DNA of 57,786 nucleotides from an uncultured Oscillospiraceae bacterium (lineage in GTDB: Bacteria > Bacillota > Clostridia > Oscillospirales > Oscillospiraceae). Shown one piece after another: positions 20,553 through 30,153 of this stretch; the stretch's first letter is position 1; each line of letters starts with the position of its first letter. The position numbers and the translations under genes were made by a program. The notes beneath the pieces were generated by a model that ran no database searches, was not told the origin of the DNA, and saw nothing but the letters and a program-made list of their open reading frames with translations. The stretch is taken from positions 1 to 57,786 of the forward strand of contig CAKTNN010000013.1 of the NCBI GenBank assembly GCA_934589065.1. The letters are read 5' to 3'.

Positions 20553-20572
20553 TCTGTAAGGAGTGAATGGCG

Positions 20573-22849
20573 ATGCAGCCACAAATGTGTACCAAATGCA
20601 AAAAGAACGTAGCGGTGATTTTCATCAGCAAGATTGAAAACGGCGTTACCATGAACGAGGGCTACTGCTTAAAGTGCGCCCGGAGTCTGGGCATTCCCCA
20701 GATCGACCAGGCGGTGAAGCAGATGGGCCTTTCCAACGAAGATCTGGATATGATCTCCGATGAAATGAGCAGTATGTTCGGGCAGCGGGATCCGGAGGAA
20801 TCCGAAGAGGACGAAACCGACAGCCAGACTGCCACGTTCCCCTTTATGAATCAGCTCTTCGGCGGCCTGCCCACCAAGCCCGCCCAGCCCCAAAAGGAGC
20901 AGGAGCTCCCCAAGGAGGGGAAGAAGCCCAAAAAGAGCAAGCACAAATTCCTGGATAACTACTGCATGGATCTGACCGCCCGGGCGCGGGAAGGGAAGCT
21001 TGACAAGGTGATCGGTCGGGATGTGGAAACCGAGCGGGTGATCCAGATCCTTAACCGCCGCCAGAAGAACAACCCCTGTCTGGTGGGCGAGCCCGGCGTG
21101 GGCAAAACCGCCATTGCCGAGGGCCTGGCCCAGCGGATTGCCGCTGGGGATGTGCCCTACAAGCTCCGGGACAAAGAGGTTTTCCTCCTGGATTTGACCG
21201 CCCTGGTTGCGGGAACCCAGTTCCGGGGGCAGTTTGAAAGCCGGATGAAGAGTCTGATTTCCGAAATCAAGGAGTGCGGCAATATCATTCTGGTGATTGA
21301 CGAAGTGCACAATCTGGTGGGCGCGGGAGATGCCGAGGGCAGCATGAATGCCGCCAATATCCTCAAGCCCCCGCTGTCCAGAGGAGAAATCCAGGTCATC
21401 GGCGCCACCACCTTTCATGAATACCGCAAATATATTGAAAAGGATGCCGCTCTGGAGCGGCGCTTCCAGCCGGTAAGCGTGGCAGAGCCCACCATTGAAG
21501 AGGCAACCCAGATCATGCAGGGCATTGCCAAAACCTACGCCGCCTTCCACGGGGTGACCATTTCCCCGGAAATTGCCCGGCAGTGCGTGCTCCTGTCCGA
21601 GCGGTACATCACCGACCGCTTCCTGCCGGATAAGGCCATCGACCTGCTGGACGAGGCCTGCTCCGATGTCAACCTCCGGTGCAAGGAGATTTCCAAGCTG
21701 GCGGAGCTGAAAAAAGAGCGGGATGATTACGAGCTGGAGCTCCGGGTGCTCAACGAGGACACGGAGAATACGGATTTTGAGCGCCTTGCCACCCTGCGCA
21801 GCAAGCTCTGCCAGGTGGCAGGGGAGATTGAGGAGCTGGAAAAAGTGCCCGCTCCGGCAGTGACCATGGACAATCTGGCCCGGATCATTGAGCTGTGGAC
21901 AAAGATTCCCGCAACCAAGATCAAGGCCCAGGAGTATAAGCAGCTGCGGGGTATGGAGGATCGGCTGAAGGCCCACATCGTGGGTCAGGATTACGCCGTA
22001 GAGGCCGTGGCCCGGGCCATCCGCCGGGGCAGAGTGGGCATTTCCCCCAAGCGCCGGCCCGTATCCTTCATCTTTGCCGGCCCCACCGGCGTGGGCAAAA
22101 CCGAGCTGGTAAAATGCCTGGCAAGCGACCTGTTTGACAGCGTGGATTCCCTGGTTCGGGTGGATATGTCGGAATATATGGAAAAGCACGCGGTTTCCAA
22201 GCTCATCGGTTCGCCTCCCGGGTATGTTGGCTATGACGAGGCGGGCCAGCTGACGGAAACCATCCGCCGGAAGCCCTACAGCGTGGTGCTCTTTGACGAA
22301 ATCGAAAAGGCCCACCCGGATGTGATGAACATCCTTTTGCAGGTGCTGGATGACGGGCGCATCACCGATGCCCAGGGCAGGGTGGTGAGCTTTGAAAATA
22401 CCGTCATTGTCATGACCACCAATGCAGGCTCCGAAGGAGGCGTTGCCGGTATGGGCTTCGGGCGCACGGATAACGACCAGGTTTCCGAAAAGACCATGGC
22501 GGCCCTGCGCAGCTTCCTGAGACCGGAATTCCTGAACCGGGTGGACGAAATTATCACCTTCCACCACCTGACCAAGGAAGACTTTGCTTCCATCGCGGAA
22601 ATTATGCTCAAAGAGCTGCGGGATAGTCTTGCCCAGCGGGAGCTCACCTTCACCTGGACGGAGGAAGTGCGGGATCACCTGGCCCAGAAGGCCTATTCCG
22701 TCACCTACGGCGCCAGAAACCTGCGCCGGACGATTGCAAAGGATCTGGAAGACCCCATCAGCGAGGCCATCATCGATTCCTTTGAAAGCCCCATCCACGG
22801 TGTTTCCGCCCGGATGGAGGACGGAAAGATTCAACTGGACACAAATTGA
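20573..22849 (+). CDS. clpE: ClpE-like AAA+ unfoldase, Clp protease ATP-binding subunit
   Basis: 758 residues from the ATG at 20573, nine bases after AAGGAG; an ATG at 20567 is only three bases from it but remains possible. The N-terminus has a four-cysteine zinc finger (CTKC..CLKC, residues about 6-37) as in ClpE and McsA, instead of the double ClpC N-domain. AAA-1 has Walker A GEPGVGKT (about 166) and [12 protein letters not shown]; a short UVR-like coiled segment follows ([17 protein letters not shown]); AAA-2 has [10 protein letters not shown] and [11 protein letters not shown]. The loop GMGFG at about 630 fits the LGF-type ClpP-docking tripeptide. It should unfold damaged or regulatory proteins for ClpP. 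Monocistronic, closed by a bidirectional terminator. Confidence 0.88.
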   Translation: MQPQMCTKCKKNVAVIFISKIENGVTMNEGYCLKCARSLGIPQIDQAVKQMGLSNEDLDMISDEMSSMFGQRDPEESEEDETDSQTATFPFMNQLFGGLPTKPAQPQKEQELPKEGKKPKKSKHKFLDNYCMDLTARAREGKLDKVIGRDVETERVIQILNRRQKNNPCLVGEPGVGKTAIAEGLAQRIAAGDVPYKLRDKEVFLLDLTALVAGTQFRGQFESRMKSLISEIKECGNIILVIDEVHNLVGAGDAEGSMNAANILKPPLSRGEIQVIGATTFHEYRKYIEKDAALERRFQPVSVAEPTIEEATQIMQGIAKTYAAFHGVTISPEIARQCVLLSERYITDRFLPDKAIDLLDEACSDVNLRCKEISKLAELKKERDDYELELRVLNEDTENTDFERLATLRSKLCQVAGEIEELEKVPAPAVTMDNLARIIELWTKIPATKIKAQEYKQLRGMEDRLKAHIVGQDYAVEAVARAIRRGRVGISPKRRPVSFIFAGPTGVGKTELVKCLASDLFDSVDSLVRVDMSEYMEKHAVSKLIGSPPGYVGYDEAGQLTETIRRKPYSVVLFDEIEKAHPDVMNILLQVLDDGRITDAQGRVVSFENTVIVMTTNAGSEGGVAGMGFGRTDNDQVSEKTMAALRSFLRPEFLNRVDEIITFHHLTKEDFASIAEIMLKELRDSLAQRELTFTWTEEVRDHLAQKAYSVTYGARNLRRTIAKDLEDPISEAIIDSFESPIHGVSARMEDGKIQLDTN

Positions 22850-22886
22850 AACATCCTCCGGCAAATTGCAACATCCCCGGCGTTCA

Positions 22887-22921
22887 AAAAGGAGCTGCCT
22901 CGATTTGAGGCAGCTCCTTTT
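22887..22921. terminator. Bidirectional terminator between clpE and the P-type-ATPase-like gene
   Basis: A perfect 15-bp inverted repeat (22887-22901 and 22907-22921) with a 5-nt loop. A and T runs at its ends allow it to work for both converging genes; it ends six bases before the stop codon of the leftward gene. Confidence 0.92.
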
Positions 22922-22927
22922 GGCAGC

Positions 22928-25006
22928 TTATACCGTTCTTGCCCACTCGGTTACCAGCAGTCCGGGAACCATCCAGATCAGCTGATACAGTAGAACCTTG
23001 GTGGGGGTGAGGATCTCCGTGCTGCCCTGGAAGGCCAGCACAAACATAATGAGAATGCCCACAATGCCACCCAGCAGGTGGATCATCAGCCCCAGGCGGC
23101 AGGCGGTGTGCAGCGCGCTGGCACCGGTGACGGGGTAGATGGCGCTCACCAGCTCGTCCCGGATGGTCAGAGCCAGCACGGGGCTTTCGGGATTTGCTTG
23201 CCGCTGGGAAAGCGCCTGCCTGGTTTCCCGGTCAGGGAAGACCATCCGCCGGGTATTGACGCCAAACTTGCTGTGGATAAATTCTGCGGTGATGAGGAAA
23301 TCGTCGCACAGCAGCACGGGCCTAATTCGGCGGCAGCCGTTCAGGGAAGTAAGGCCGGCGGAGGCCGAGCGCATCTTCGCGTAGGAGATGGCAATCACGG
23401 CGCTGAGCTGCCCGTCAATGGCAACGTAAACCGCCTGGGCAACCATAGTGCCCTGGGGGATATCCACATCCATGCTCTGCAGGAAATTCAGGTCGCCCAT
23501 CAGGACGGCGCTGCCGGAAATTTCTCCGCCAATGCCTCCCAGGCCGTAGTCCCGGAACTGGGTGACGGGATACTCGCTGCCGCCCCGGTTTTTCAGCATA
23601 TTCCGGAACAGGGGAACCAGTCCGCCTCCGGCGGCGGCAATCAGGGAGGCGGTGTAGGCCAGAATCTGCTCCGGCTCCCGGGAACCGTAGAATTTTACGC
23701 CGTTGAGTTTGGTGGAGCCGGTGGGGAAGAGGTCGCTGTCCCGCATGGGGAAATAGGCCTTGCCCCGCAGCCTGGTCACGCCCTGCCAGCCGCAGAGCAC
23801 GGAGCCCACGATGTGCAGCCGGGTTTCCAGCAGGGCAGTGGGACGGGTCAATGCCACGAAGAAGCTGGCGGGCACGGCAGCCAGCAGGGAGGTGGAGAGC
23901 ACCTGCACCCCAAGGCTGAGTCCGTAGCGCAGTCCTGCCAGAACGGAAATGCCGATGCACAGGCACAGGGCCGCAAAGCAGTAAATGCTCTGGGCACGCT
24001 CCGGGGCAGTGGTCTTATTGTAGGTGTCCAGGAAATCGTCCACGTCGCCTTCCCCCCGCAGCAGCACCGGGGAGCCATCCAGGTAGTCTCCCTCTTTTAC
24101 GATGCTGTGGAGGTGGATTGCCTTCCGCAGGGTATCCATCTGGGAGATTTCCGTGGAGCGGCGGTGGTACCGTCCCAAAAGGGCAAAGGCCATTTCCAGG
24201 GCGAAGCAGGAGCAGCAGGGAATCCGGAGCTCCTTCAGGCAGAAGACCGCATCTGCCAGGCAGGCAAGCAGGGTGAAAAACAGCATGGAATTGATGTTGA
24301 ACCGGCCCTTAAAGATGTCGGTCACCCCGTCCATGATCTGGTAGCAGCCCAGCAGGGCAGATACCAGCATCCCAAGCACCTGGGTAAAAATCACCAGCCG
24401 CAGCCGGTTTTCGGGAACCATGCCCATGGTGAACATGGTGGTGGTAGCAACGCACAGGCCCACCACCAAAAGGTTCAGCAGAATGGCAACCTGCAGCTTG
24501 AGCACGCCCACATCGGAAAGATCGTAGTACCGCTTTTCCGGGCCTGCCACGATTTTCCGCTTGAGTTCCTGCAAATTGGAGCGGAAGGGGATGGGCTCCT
24601 GCCTTTTGGGGGCTTCCGGGATGTCTGCAATGGCATCCAGGCGGCGGGTCTGCTCATCGCCGGGCTCTTTGGGCTTCTCTGGCTGGGGGTCAAAGACCAG
24701 GGTGGGTTGCGCTTTGCCTTCTTCTGCAGGGGCGTCCTTCAAAAGGGCATCCAGCTGAGAAAGATCAAATTCCACGGTGTCCGAGGTGACGGACTCCTGC
24801 TCTTCCGGCGCGTCGGTGGGAGCATCGGCGCTTTCCGGGGCATGGGGGGTATCCGGAGTCTCCGGGATTACCGGAGACGCCGGTGCTTTTTCGGGGGCTT
24901 CCTCCGAAGTGTCCTCCGGGGAATCCTGAGCGCCGCTTCCAAATTCATTTAGGATGGATTCCAGGTCAAATTCCTGGGCTTCCTCCAAGTTTTCCTGATT
25001 ATCCAT
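22928..25006 (-). CDS. P-type-ATPase-like membrane protein lacking the catalytic aspartate
   Basis: 692 residues. The first ~125 residues are acidic, Pro/Glu/Ala-rich and probably disordered. Hydrophobic helices follow (about 170-235, 340-400 and 640-690) laid out as in heavy-metal P-type ATPases. The helix AVPASFFVALTRPTALL leads to SDLFPTGSTKLNGV (about 424-437), just where ATPases have FDKTGTLT; the phosphorylated Asp is absent. Later segments also align by order: GGEISGSAVLMGD with the nucleotide domain, YVAIDGQLSAVIAI, and LLCDDFLITAEFIHSKFGV where TGDN would be. GDGxND is missing. It is unlikely to pump ions by the normal cycle. The ATG at 25006 has GGAGG five bases upstream; a TTG at 25018 is rejected. 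Co-transcribed after rlmB (15 bp gap). Confidence 0.7.
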   Translation of the reverse strand: MDNQENLEEAQEFDLESILNEFGSGAQDSPEDTSEEAPEKAPASPVIPETPDTPHAPESADAPTDAPEEQESVTSDTVEFDLSQLDALLKDAPAEEGKAQPTLVFDPQPEKPKEPGDEQTRRLDAIADIPEAPKRQEPIPFRSNLQELKRKIVAGPEKRYYDLSDVGVLKLQVAILLNLLVVGLCVATTTMFTMGMVPENRLRLVIFTQVLGMLVSALLGCYQIMDGVTDIFKGRFNINSMLFFTLLACLADAVFCLKELRIPCCSCFALEMAFALLGRYHRRSTEISQMDTLRKAIHLHSIVKEGDYLDGSPVLLRGEGDVDDFLDTYNKTTAPERAQSIYCFAALCLCIGISVLAGLRYGLSLGVQVLSTSLLAAVPASFFVALTRPTALLETRLHIVGSVLCGWQGVTRLRGKAYFPMRDSDLFPTGSTKLNGVKFYGSREPEQILAYTASLIAAAGGGLVPLFRNMLKNRGGSEYPVTQFRDYGLGGIGGEISGSAVLMGDLNFLQSMDVDIPQGTMVAQAVYVAIDGQLSAVIAISYAKMRSASAGLTSLNGCRRIRPVLLCDDFLITAEFIHSKFGVNTRRMVFPDRETRQALSQRQANPESPVLALTIRDELVSAIYPVTGASALHTACRLGLMIHLLGGIVGILIMFVLAFQGSTEILTPTKVLLYQLIWMVPGLLVTEWARTV

Positions 25007-25021
25007 GGGAACCTCCAAAAG

Positions 25022-25834
25022 TTAGCCCAAACGCTGACGCACAGCTTCGTAAAGAAGAATGGAAGCTGCCGCAGAGGCGTTCAGGGAGCTGATGTTTCCA
25101 TTCATGGGAATGGAAACGGTCACATCACAGTTCTTTCGCACAAGCTGGCTCATGCCGTCCCCCTCGTTGCCGATGACAATGGCAGCAGGGCCCCGGAGGT
25201 CAGCCTGATACATGGGGATGGAGCCCTCGGCAGCGGTGCCGAAAATCCATACGCCCTTCTTTTTCAGCTCCTCCATGGCGCTGGAAATATTGGTCACCCG
25301 GGCGACCTTCATATATTCCATAGCCCCGGCGGAGGCCTTGGCAACGGTGGCGGTCAGGCCCACGCTCCGGCGCTTGGGAATAATCACGCCGTGAGCCCCG
25401 GCGCACTCGGCGCTCCGGAGGATCGCCCCCAGGTTGTGGGGATCGGAGAGCTCGTCGCAGATCACGATCAGGGGAGCCTGACCGCGGGCGGCGGCTTCCT
25501 CCAGAATGTCATCGATGGTGTAGTAGGCGTGGGCGGCAGCCAGAGCGATCACGCCCTGATGGGAGCGGGTGTAGGACATCATGTCCAGCTTCCGCCGGTC
25601 AACGGGAACCACCACGGCCCCTGCTTCCTTTGCCTGGGCAGCCAGACGCTGCAGGCTTTTGTCGGTATCTCCGGCGGCAATAAAGAGCTTATCAATGGTG
25701 CGCCCGCTTTTCAGAGCCTCGGCAATGGCGTTGCGGCCCTCCAGCTGGTTTTCGTTTTCCTCCACATTCTCCTGGGGGCGGGGGCTGCGCTCTGCGCCCC
25801 GGGGAAACCGGCGCTTATTATATTGTTCGTTCAT
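25022..25834 (-). CDS. rlmB: 23S rRNA (guanosine-2'-O-)-methyltransferase RlmB / TrmH family
   Basis: 270 residues. SPOUT-fold RNA 2'-O-methyltransferase with a basic N-terminal tail (KRRFPRGAERSPRPQ), a substrate-binding domain starting NQLEGRNAIAEALKSG, and the three SPOUT motifs DPHNLGAILRSAECAGAHGV, IVIGNEGDGM and IPMNGNISSLNASAAASI forming the trefoil knot that holds S-adenosylmethionine. Domain layout fits RlmB (Gm2251 of 23S rRNA); other TrmH-family rRNA targets cannot be excluded. The ATG at 25834 has GGAGG seven bases upstream; the open frame extends to 25951 but lacks another ribosome site. Leads the unit with the P-type-ATPase-like gene. Confidence 0.9.
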   Translation of the reverse strand: MNEQYNKRRFPRGAERSPRPQENVEENENQLEGRNAIAEALKSGRTIDKLFIAAGDTDKSLQRLAAQAKEAGAVVVPVDRRKLDMMSYTRSHQGVIALAAAHAYYTIDDILEEAAARGQAPLIVICDELSDPHNLGAILRSAECAGAHGVIIPKRRSVGLTATVAKASAGAMEYMKVARVTNISSAMEELKKKGVWIFGTAAEGSIPMYQADLRGPAAIVIGNEGDGMSQLVRKNCDVTVSIPMNGNISSLNASAAASILLYEAVRQRLG

Positions 25835-25885
25835 GGGATATCCTCCAGATAGATACAGTTCTTCAAAATACGATAGATTAAAGAC

Positions 25886-25914
25886 ATTATAGCAGAAGCT
25901 GCGCCATTTCACAA
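25886..25914 (-). promoter_or_regulatory. Promoter of rlmB and the P-type-ATPase-like gene
   Basis: On the minus strand: TTGTGA (25909-25914), 17 bp, perfect TATAAT (25886-25891), with TGC before the -10. Confidence 0.75.
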
Positions 25915-25987
25915 TACTTTTTTTCACGTTGTCCCGGTTCACCGGGGACATTCATAGAAAATTTACCGCAAAATCCGGAAACTTTCA

Positions 25988-26016
25988 TTGCCACAGGTGC
26001 AAAAATGTGGTATGAT
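25988..26016 (+). promoter_or_regulatory. Promoter of ftsH
   Basis: TTGCCA (25988-25993), 17 bp, TATGAT (26011-26016) with a TGG extended -10. The 19 bases at 26004-26022 are identical to 55614-55632 in front of the exonuclease gene. Confidence 0.75.
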
Positions 26017-26092
26017 ACCCAGTAAGAAGCCGAAAAGAGCCCCGTGACCAAGGCGGCGGTTTTTTCGGAAAAGCCTGAGGAGGCATAAGAAA

Positions 26093-28072
26093 ATGAATTT
26101 AGGACAAAATGACGGCCCCAATGAAAAGAAGCCCGGGGGAGACAAACCCAAAACTTCCTTCTGGACGCCGCTGATTATCGCCCTGGCACTGGTGCTGCTG
26201 TTTGGGTGGATTTATAATATGGTGTCCAACAGCCAGTATACGGAAACCACCTACACGGATTTTCGCCTGGCGATGGAGCAGAATCAGCTGGCAGAGGTGC
26301 AGTACCGGGGCTCTCGGGTGTTCTACCTGACAAGAGAAGAGGCGGCAAAGCCTGCCTCCCAGCAGCGGGCCTGCTATACCGGTATGCCCAACGGCGACTG
26401 GCTGACCCTTTCTGACCAGCTGGTTGCCAACGGGGTAAAGGTGGATGAGCAGATTCAGGAAGACAATTCCGTCATCCTCATGGTGCTCTACTATGGCATT
26501 ACCTTTGCCATTCTCTTTATGTTTATGCGCAGCCTGACCAAGCGCATGAGCGGAGACGGCATGATGGGCGGCTTCGGCAAGAGCAAGGCCAAGGTCTATA
26601 TGGAAAAGCAGACCGGCGTCACCTTTAAGGATGTTGCCGGTCAGGATGAGGCTAAGGAATCCCTGAAAGAGATCATCGATTTCCTCCACAATCCCCAGCG
26701 CTATGCCGAAATCGGCGCGCGGCTGCCCAAGGGTGCGCTGTTGGTGGGATCTCCCGGTACCGGTAAAACGCTCCTTGCCAAGGCCGTTGCCGGTGAGGCG
26801 GATGTGCCCTTCTTCTCCATTTCCGGCTCTGACTTTGTGGAAATGTTCGTAGGTATGGGCGCCAGCCGTGTCCGTGACCTGTTCCAGCAGGCGGCAAAGG
26901 TGGCCCCCTGCATCATCTTCATTGATGAAATCGACGCCGTGGGCCGGGCCCGGGATAACCGCTATGGCAACAACTCCGAGCAGGAGCAGACCCTGAATCA
27001 GCTCCTGAGCGAGATCGACGGCTTCGAGCCCTCCAAGGGCATTGTGTGCCTGGCTGCTACCAACCGCCCGGAGATTCTGGATAAGGCGCTGCTCCGTCCC
27101 GGTCGGTTTGACCGCCGGATCATTGTAGACCGGCCCAACTACCAGGGCAGACTGGATACCCTGAAGGTGCACACCCGGAAGATTAAGCTCTCCGAAGATG
27201 TGGATCTCAAGAAGATCGCCCAGGCTACCGCCGGCGCTGTGGGTGCAGATCTGGCAAACCTTGTAAACGAGGCCGCCCTCCGGGCCGTCCGTATGGGCCG
27301 GAAGGCTGTCAATCAGGAGGATTTGCTGGTCTCCTTTGAAACGGTCATTGCCGGTACGGAAAAGAAGAATACGGTGCTGACGGAGATGGAAAAGCGGCTG
27401 GTTGCCTATCACGAGGTGGGACATGCCCTGGTTTCCGCTCTGGAAAAGCACGCACAGCCCGTTTCCAAAATCACCATCGTGCCCCATACCTCCGGTGCAC
27501 TGGGCTACACCATGTACCTGCCGGAGGAGGAAAAGTTCCTCTCCACCCGTCAGGAGCTGGAGGTGGAACTCAAGAGCCTGGTGGGCGGCCGGGCAGCGGA
27601 GCAGCTGGTGTTCGGCGTGCAGACTACGGGGGCTGCCAACGATTTGCAGCGGGCTACCTCTCTGGCCCGGAACATGGTGTCTCAGTACGGCATGAGCAAG
27701 GAGTTGGGTCTCATGACCACTGCCACCACCCAGAATAGCTATCTGGACGGACAGGCCTATATGGATTGCTCCCAGGATACCGCCGCACAGGTGGATAACG
27801 AAGTCAAGAAGATGCTGGATAAGGCCTTTGACGATGCCCTGAATATCCTGAAAACCAATCGGGAACTCCTGGATGAGATTGCCGAATATCTGCTTTTGAA
27901 GGAAACCATCACCGGCGAAGAGCTGATGGCCTACGTGAATGCTGCTCAGGCTCCCAAGGAAGAGCCCCAGGCAGCCGCTCCCACCGAGCCCCAGGAGGAA
28001 AGTATCCAGCAGCAGGAAGCCCCCGTAGCTGCCCAGGACAATACCCCTGCCGAGCCCCACAAAGAAGACTAA
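26093..28072 (+). CDS. ftsH: ATP-dependent zinc metalloprotease FtsH
   Basis: 659 residues. Membrane-bound AAA+ protease that removes faulty membrane proteins and some regulators. Two membrane helices flank the external domain (about 22-44 and 125-147). The AAA module has Walker A GSPGTGKT (family usually GPPGTGKT), the pore segment [20 protein letters not shown], Walker [13 protein letters not shown] and the second region RPGRFDR. The zinc site is HEVGH (family usually HEAGH) with the third ligand Asp in [17 protein letters not shown]. The last ~45 residues are a Pro/Glu/Gln/Ala tail. The ATG at 26093 follows GAGGAGG. Monocistronic; a repeat cluster follows with no distinct hairpin terminator. 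Confidence 0.97.
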   Translation: MNLGQNDGPNEKKPGGDKPKTSFWTPLIIALALVLLFGWIYNMVSNSQYTETTYTDFRLAMEQNQLAEVQYRGSRVFYLTREEAAKPASQQRACYTGMPNGDWLTLSDQLVANGVKVDEQIQEDNSVILMVLYYGITFAILFMFMRSLTKRMSGDGMMGGFGKSKAKVYMEKQTGVTFKDVAGQDEAKESLKEIIDFLHNPQRYAEIGARLPKGALLVGSPGTGKTLLAKAVAGEADVPFFSISGSDFVEMFVGMGASRVRDLFQQAAKVAPCIIFIDEIDAVGRARDNRYGNNSEQEQTLNQLLSEIDGFEPSKGIVCLAATNRPEILDKALLRPGRFDRRIIVDRPNYQGRLDTLKVHTRKIKLSEDVDLKKIAQATAGAVGADLANLVNEAALRAVRMGRKAVNQEDLLVSFETVIAGTEKKNTVLTEMEKRLVAYHEVGHALVSALEKHAQPVSKITIVPHTSGALGYTMYLPEEEKFLSTRQELEVELKSLVGGRAAEQLVFGVQTTGAANDLQRATSLARNMVSQYGMSKELGLMTTATTQNSYLDGQAYMDCSQDTAAQVDNEVKKMLDKAFDDALNILKTNRELLDEIAEYLLLKETITGEELMAYVNAAQAPKEEPQAAAPTEPQEESIQQQEAPVAAQDNTPAEPHKED

Positions 28073-28080
28073 GGGGCTTT

Positions 28081-28330
28081 CCTTTCGTCATTGCGAACCG
28101 GCGTCGCACGCTTCCCCACGTCATTGCGAACCAGCGCGCACGCTGGTGTGGCAATCTTTTGCCCGGACAATCGGAGTGCTGGTACGAAGAGAAGATTCCC
28201 ACGGCACTACGCCCGCAGGCGTGTACAGAGCGCAACCGCCGCAGGCGGCTCTTAGCGCGGAGTAGTGACATCGGTCACTGCCTCGGAATGACGCAGGGCA
28301 TGTTATTCCGAACCGCAGCACAATTTTTCT
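28081..28330. repeat. Head-to-head B pair with D in the second loop
   Basis: B at about 28118-28160 (GCGAACCAGCGCGCACGCTGGTG), spacer, then the partner B from AAGATTCCCACGGC (28190) to GGAATGAC (28293), whose loop has been expanded by a whole D palindrome (about 28203-28268). Nothing else is seen in the 290 bp gap after ftsH. Confidence 0.8.
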
Positions 28331-28362
28331 CAGTATTTCAGACTTCTTAGGAGGGTTATCCC

Positions 28363-30081
28363 ATGAAATTCCATCGGCTGTTATCCCTCATCCTCTGTGC
28401 CGTGCTCCTGCTGGGGGCACTGCCCGGAAAGGGGCACGCAGAGGATGCCATCACCTGGTCTTTGGAGGGCGGAGCTCTGAGCATTTCCGGCAGTGGACAG
28501 ATGCAATTTTACAAAATTCCCTGGCAGGATCATCTGGAAGAAATCCAGACCGTGCGCATGGACGAGGGGATTGTTTCCCTGCAGGATGGAGCCTTTGCCG
28601 GGTGCACCGGCCTGCGCTCTGTGACCCTGCCGAAAAACCTCCGCTATATCGGGTCCGGCGCCTTTGAAGGATGCACGTCCCTCAGCTGGATTACGTTCCC
28701 CACCGGCCTTGTGGGCATTGGGGAGCGGGCCTTTGCCGGGTGCACCAAGCTGACCTCTGCCTTTGTCCCCAATAGCGTCAGCTGGATTGCCGACCGGGCC
28801 TTTGAGCCCACCATTCTGCTGAACGGGCGGAAGGACTCCGCCGCAGCGGACTACATAGGGGATAACGGAGGCTCCTTCCGCCAGTCGGATTACCACGAGT
28901 TTGCCAAGGATTCCGGCAGCTGGGGGCAGATCGGCTGGATCCTGGACAGCGGGAAGCTCACCGTCACGGGAACCGGTGCGGTTGCCGGGAAGACCATGGC
29001 GGATTTCCCCTGGGAGAGCTACCGGGCGGATATCACCACCTTAGAGGTGGGGGAGGGCATTACCAAGATCGATGCTCTGGCGTTTAAACTCTGCCGCAAG
29101 CTGACTCAGGTGACCCTTCCTGCTTCCGTTACGGAAATTGCAGAGGGGGCGTTCCGGTCTGACGCCGTGATTTCCGCACCCTCCGGCAGCATTGCGGAGA
29201 GCTATGCTGCGGCCCAGAAGCTGGAATTCATCTCCCTGGGAGAAACCGATGCCCAGGCGGCAGAAGAAACTCAGGCCACGGAAGTAACAGAAGCCACGGA
29301 AGAAACCCAGGCCGCCCAGGCAACGGAGGCTGCGGAAACTGCAGAAGAAACCCAAGCTACGGAATCTACGGAAGCAACGGAAGCAACGGAAGCCACCGAA
29401 GGGACTCAGACAACGGAAACCGGGGAAGAAACCCAGCCCACGGAGGAAACCGCCGCAACGGAGGAAACTGTCGCCACGGAAGAAACCGAGCCCCAGGATT
29501 CCACCGTCCCGGAGCCTCACCTGAGCCTGGGTTCTGCCACAGCTCAGCCGGGACAGACGGTAAAGCTTCCCGTCACCCTTTCCAATAACCCCGGCCTGTG
29601 CGGTATGAGCTTTTCCATTTCCTATGACAAAACCTACCTGACCCTGGAGGATTACGACTGCACCGGGGATATCCTCACCCCGGGAGACTGGACGGTTGGC
29701 ATTGGGGAAGGGGAGAAGGCCCTGTGGCTGCAATCCGATCAGACGGATGCCAATGGAGAAATATTGACCCTTGTTTTCCGGCTGGCAGACAATGCCCCCC
29801 AGGGCGCGATTTCCGTCACCCTGACCGACTGCCTGGCAGTGGACGGGGAGGGCAGCCCCTGCACCCTGACCCTGGAGGCGGGCACCGTTACCGTAGCCTC
29901 CGGCATTTTGGGAGACGTAAACGGGGACGGTCGGGTAACCGCTGCCGATGCCAAGCGCCTGCGCAGATTCCTTTCCGGTCAGTCGGTGACCATTGAAAAC
30001 GGCAACGCCGACCTGAATGCCGACGGAACCGTAAATATCTTCGATCTGCTCCTGCTGCAAAAGCTGGTTGGAAAAGAATAA
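28363..30081 (+). CDS. Secreted BspA-like LRR protein with cohesin and dockerin domains
   Basis: 572 residues. Signal peptide 1-26 (LSLILCAVLLLGALPGKGHA). BspA-type leucine-rich repeats span about 30-290, with repeats such as GAFAGCTGLRSVTLPKNLRY. A Thr/Glu/Ala-rich linker (about 294-383; repeated EATEATEET-like units) follows. A cohesin-like domain occupies about 385-510 (PGQTVKLPVTLSNNPG, FSISYDKTYL, LVFRLAD). The C-terminus (about 515-572) is a type I dockerin with two Ca-binding duplicates, GDVNGDGRVTAADAKRLRRF and ADLNADGTVNIFDLLLLQKL. Cohesins and dockerins normally bind one another in cellulosome assembly, so this protein could chain or bind other dockerin or cohesin proteins. No anchor motif is seen. 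AGGAGG precedes the ATG. Single-gene unit with a terminator. Confidence 0.85.
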   Translation: MKFHRLLSLILCAVLLLGALPGKGHAEDAITWSLEGGALSISGSGQMQFYKIPWQDHLEEIQTVRMDEGIVSLQDGAFAGCTGLRSVTLPKNLRYIGSGAFEGCTSLSWITFPTGLVGIGERAFAGCTKLTSAFVPNSVSWIADRAFEPTILLNGRKDSAAADYIGDNGGSFRQSDYHEFAKDSGSWGQIGWILDSGKLTVTGTGAVAGKTMADFPWESYRADITTLEVGEGITKIDALAFKLCRKLTQVTLPASVTEIAEGAFRSDAVISAPSGSIAESYAAAQKLEFISLGETDAQAAEETQATEVTEATEETQAAQATEAAETAEETQATESTEATEATEATEGTQTTETGEETQPTEETAATEETVATEETEPQDSTVPEPHLSLGSATAQPGQTVKLPVTLSNNPGLCGMSFSISYDKTYLTLEDYDCTGDILTPGDWTVGIGEGEKALWLQSDQTDANGEILTLVFRLADNAPQGAISVTLTDCLAVDGEGSPCTLTLEAGTVTVASGILGDVNGDGRVTAADAKRLRRFLSGQSVTIENGNADLNADGTVNIFDLLLLQKLVGKE

Positions 30082-30086
30082 GAATA

Positions 30087-30119
30087 CGCCCCTGCTGCGT
30101 GCTGCGGCAGGGGCGTTTT
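30087..30119 (+). terminator. Terminator of the LRR/cohesin/dockerin gene
   Basis: A 9-bp stem CGCCCCTGC / GCAGGGGCG with an 11-nt loop, then TTTTCTGTTTT. Confidence 0.88.
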
Positions 30120-30153
30120 CTGTTTTGACCCTGGGAAAAACCGGGGCTGACGG

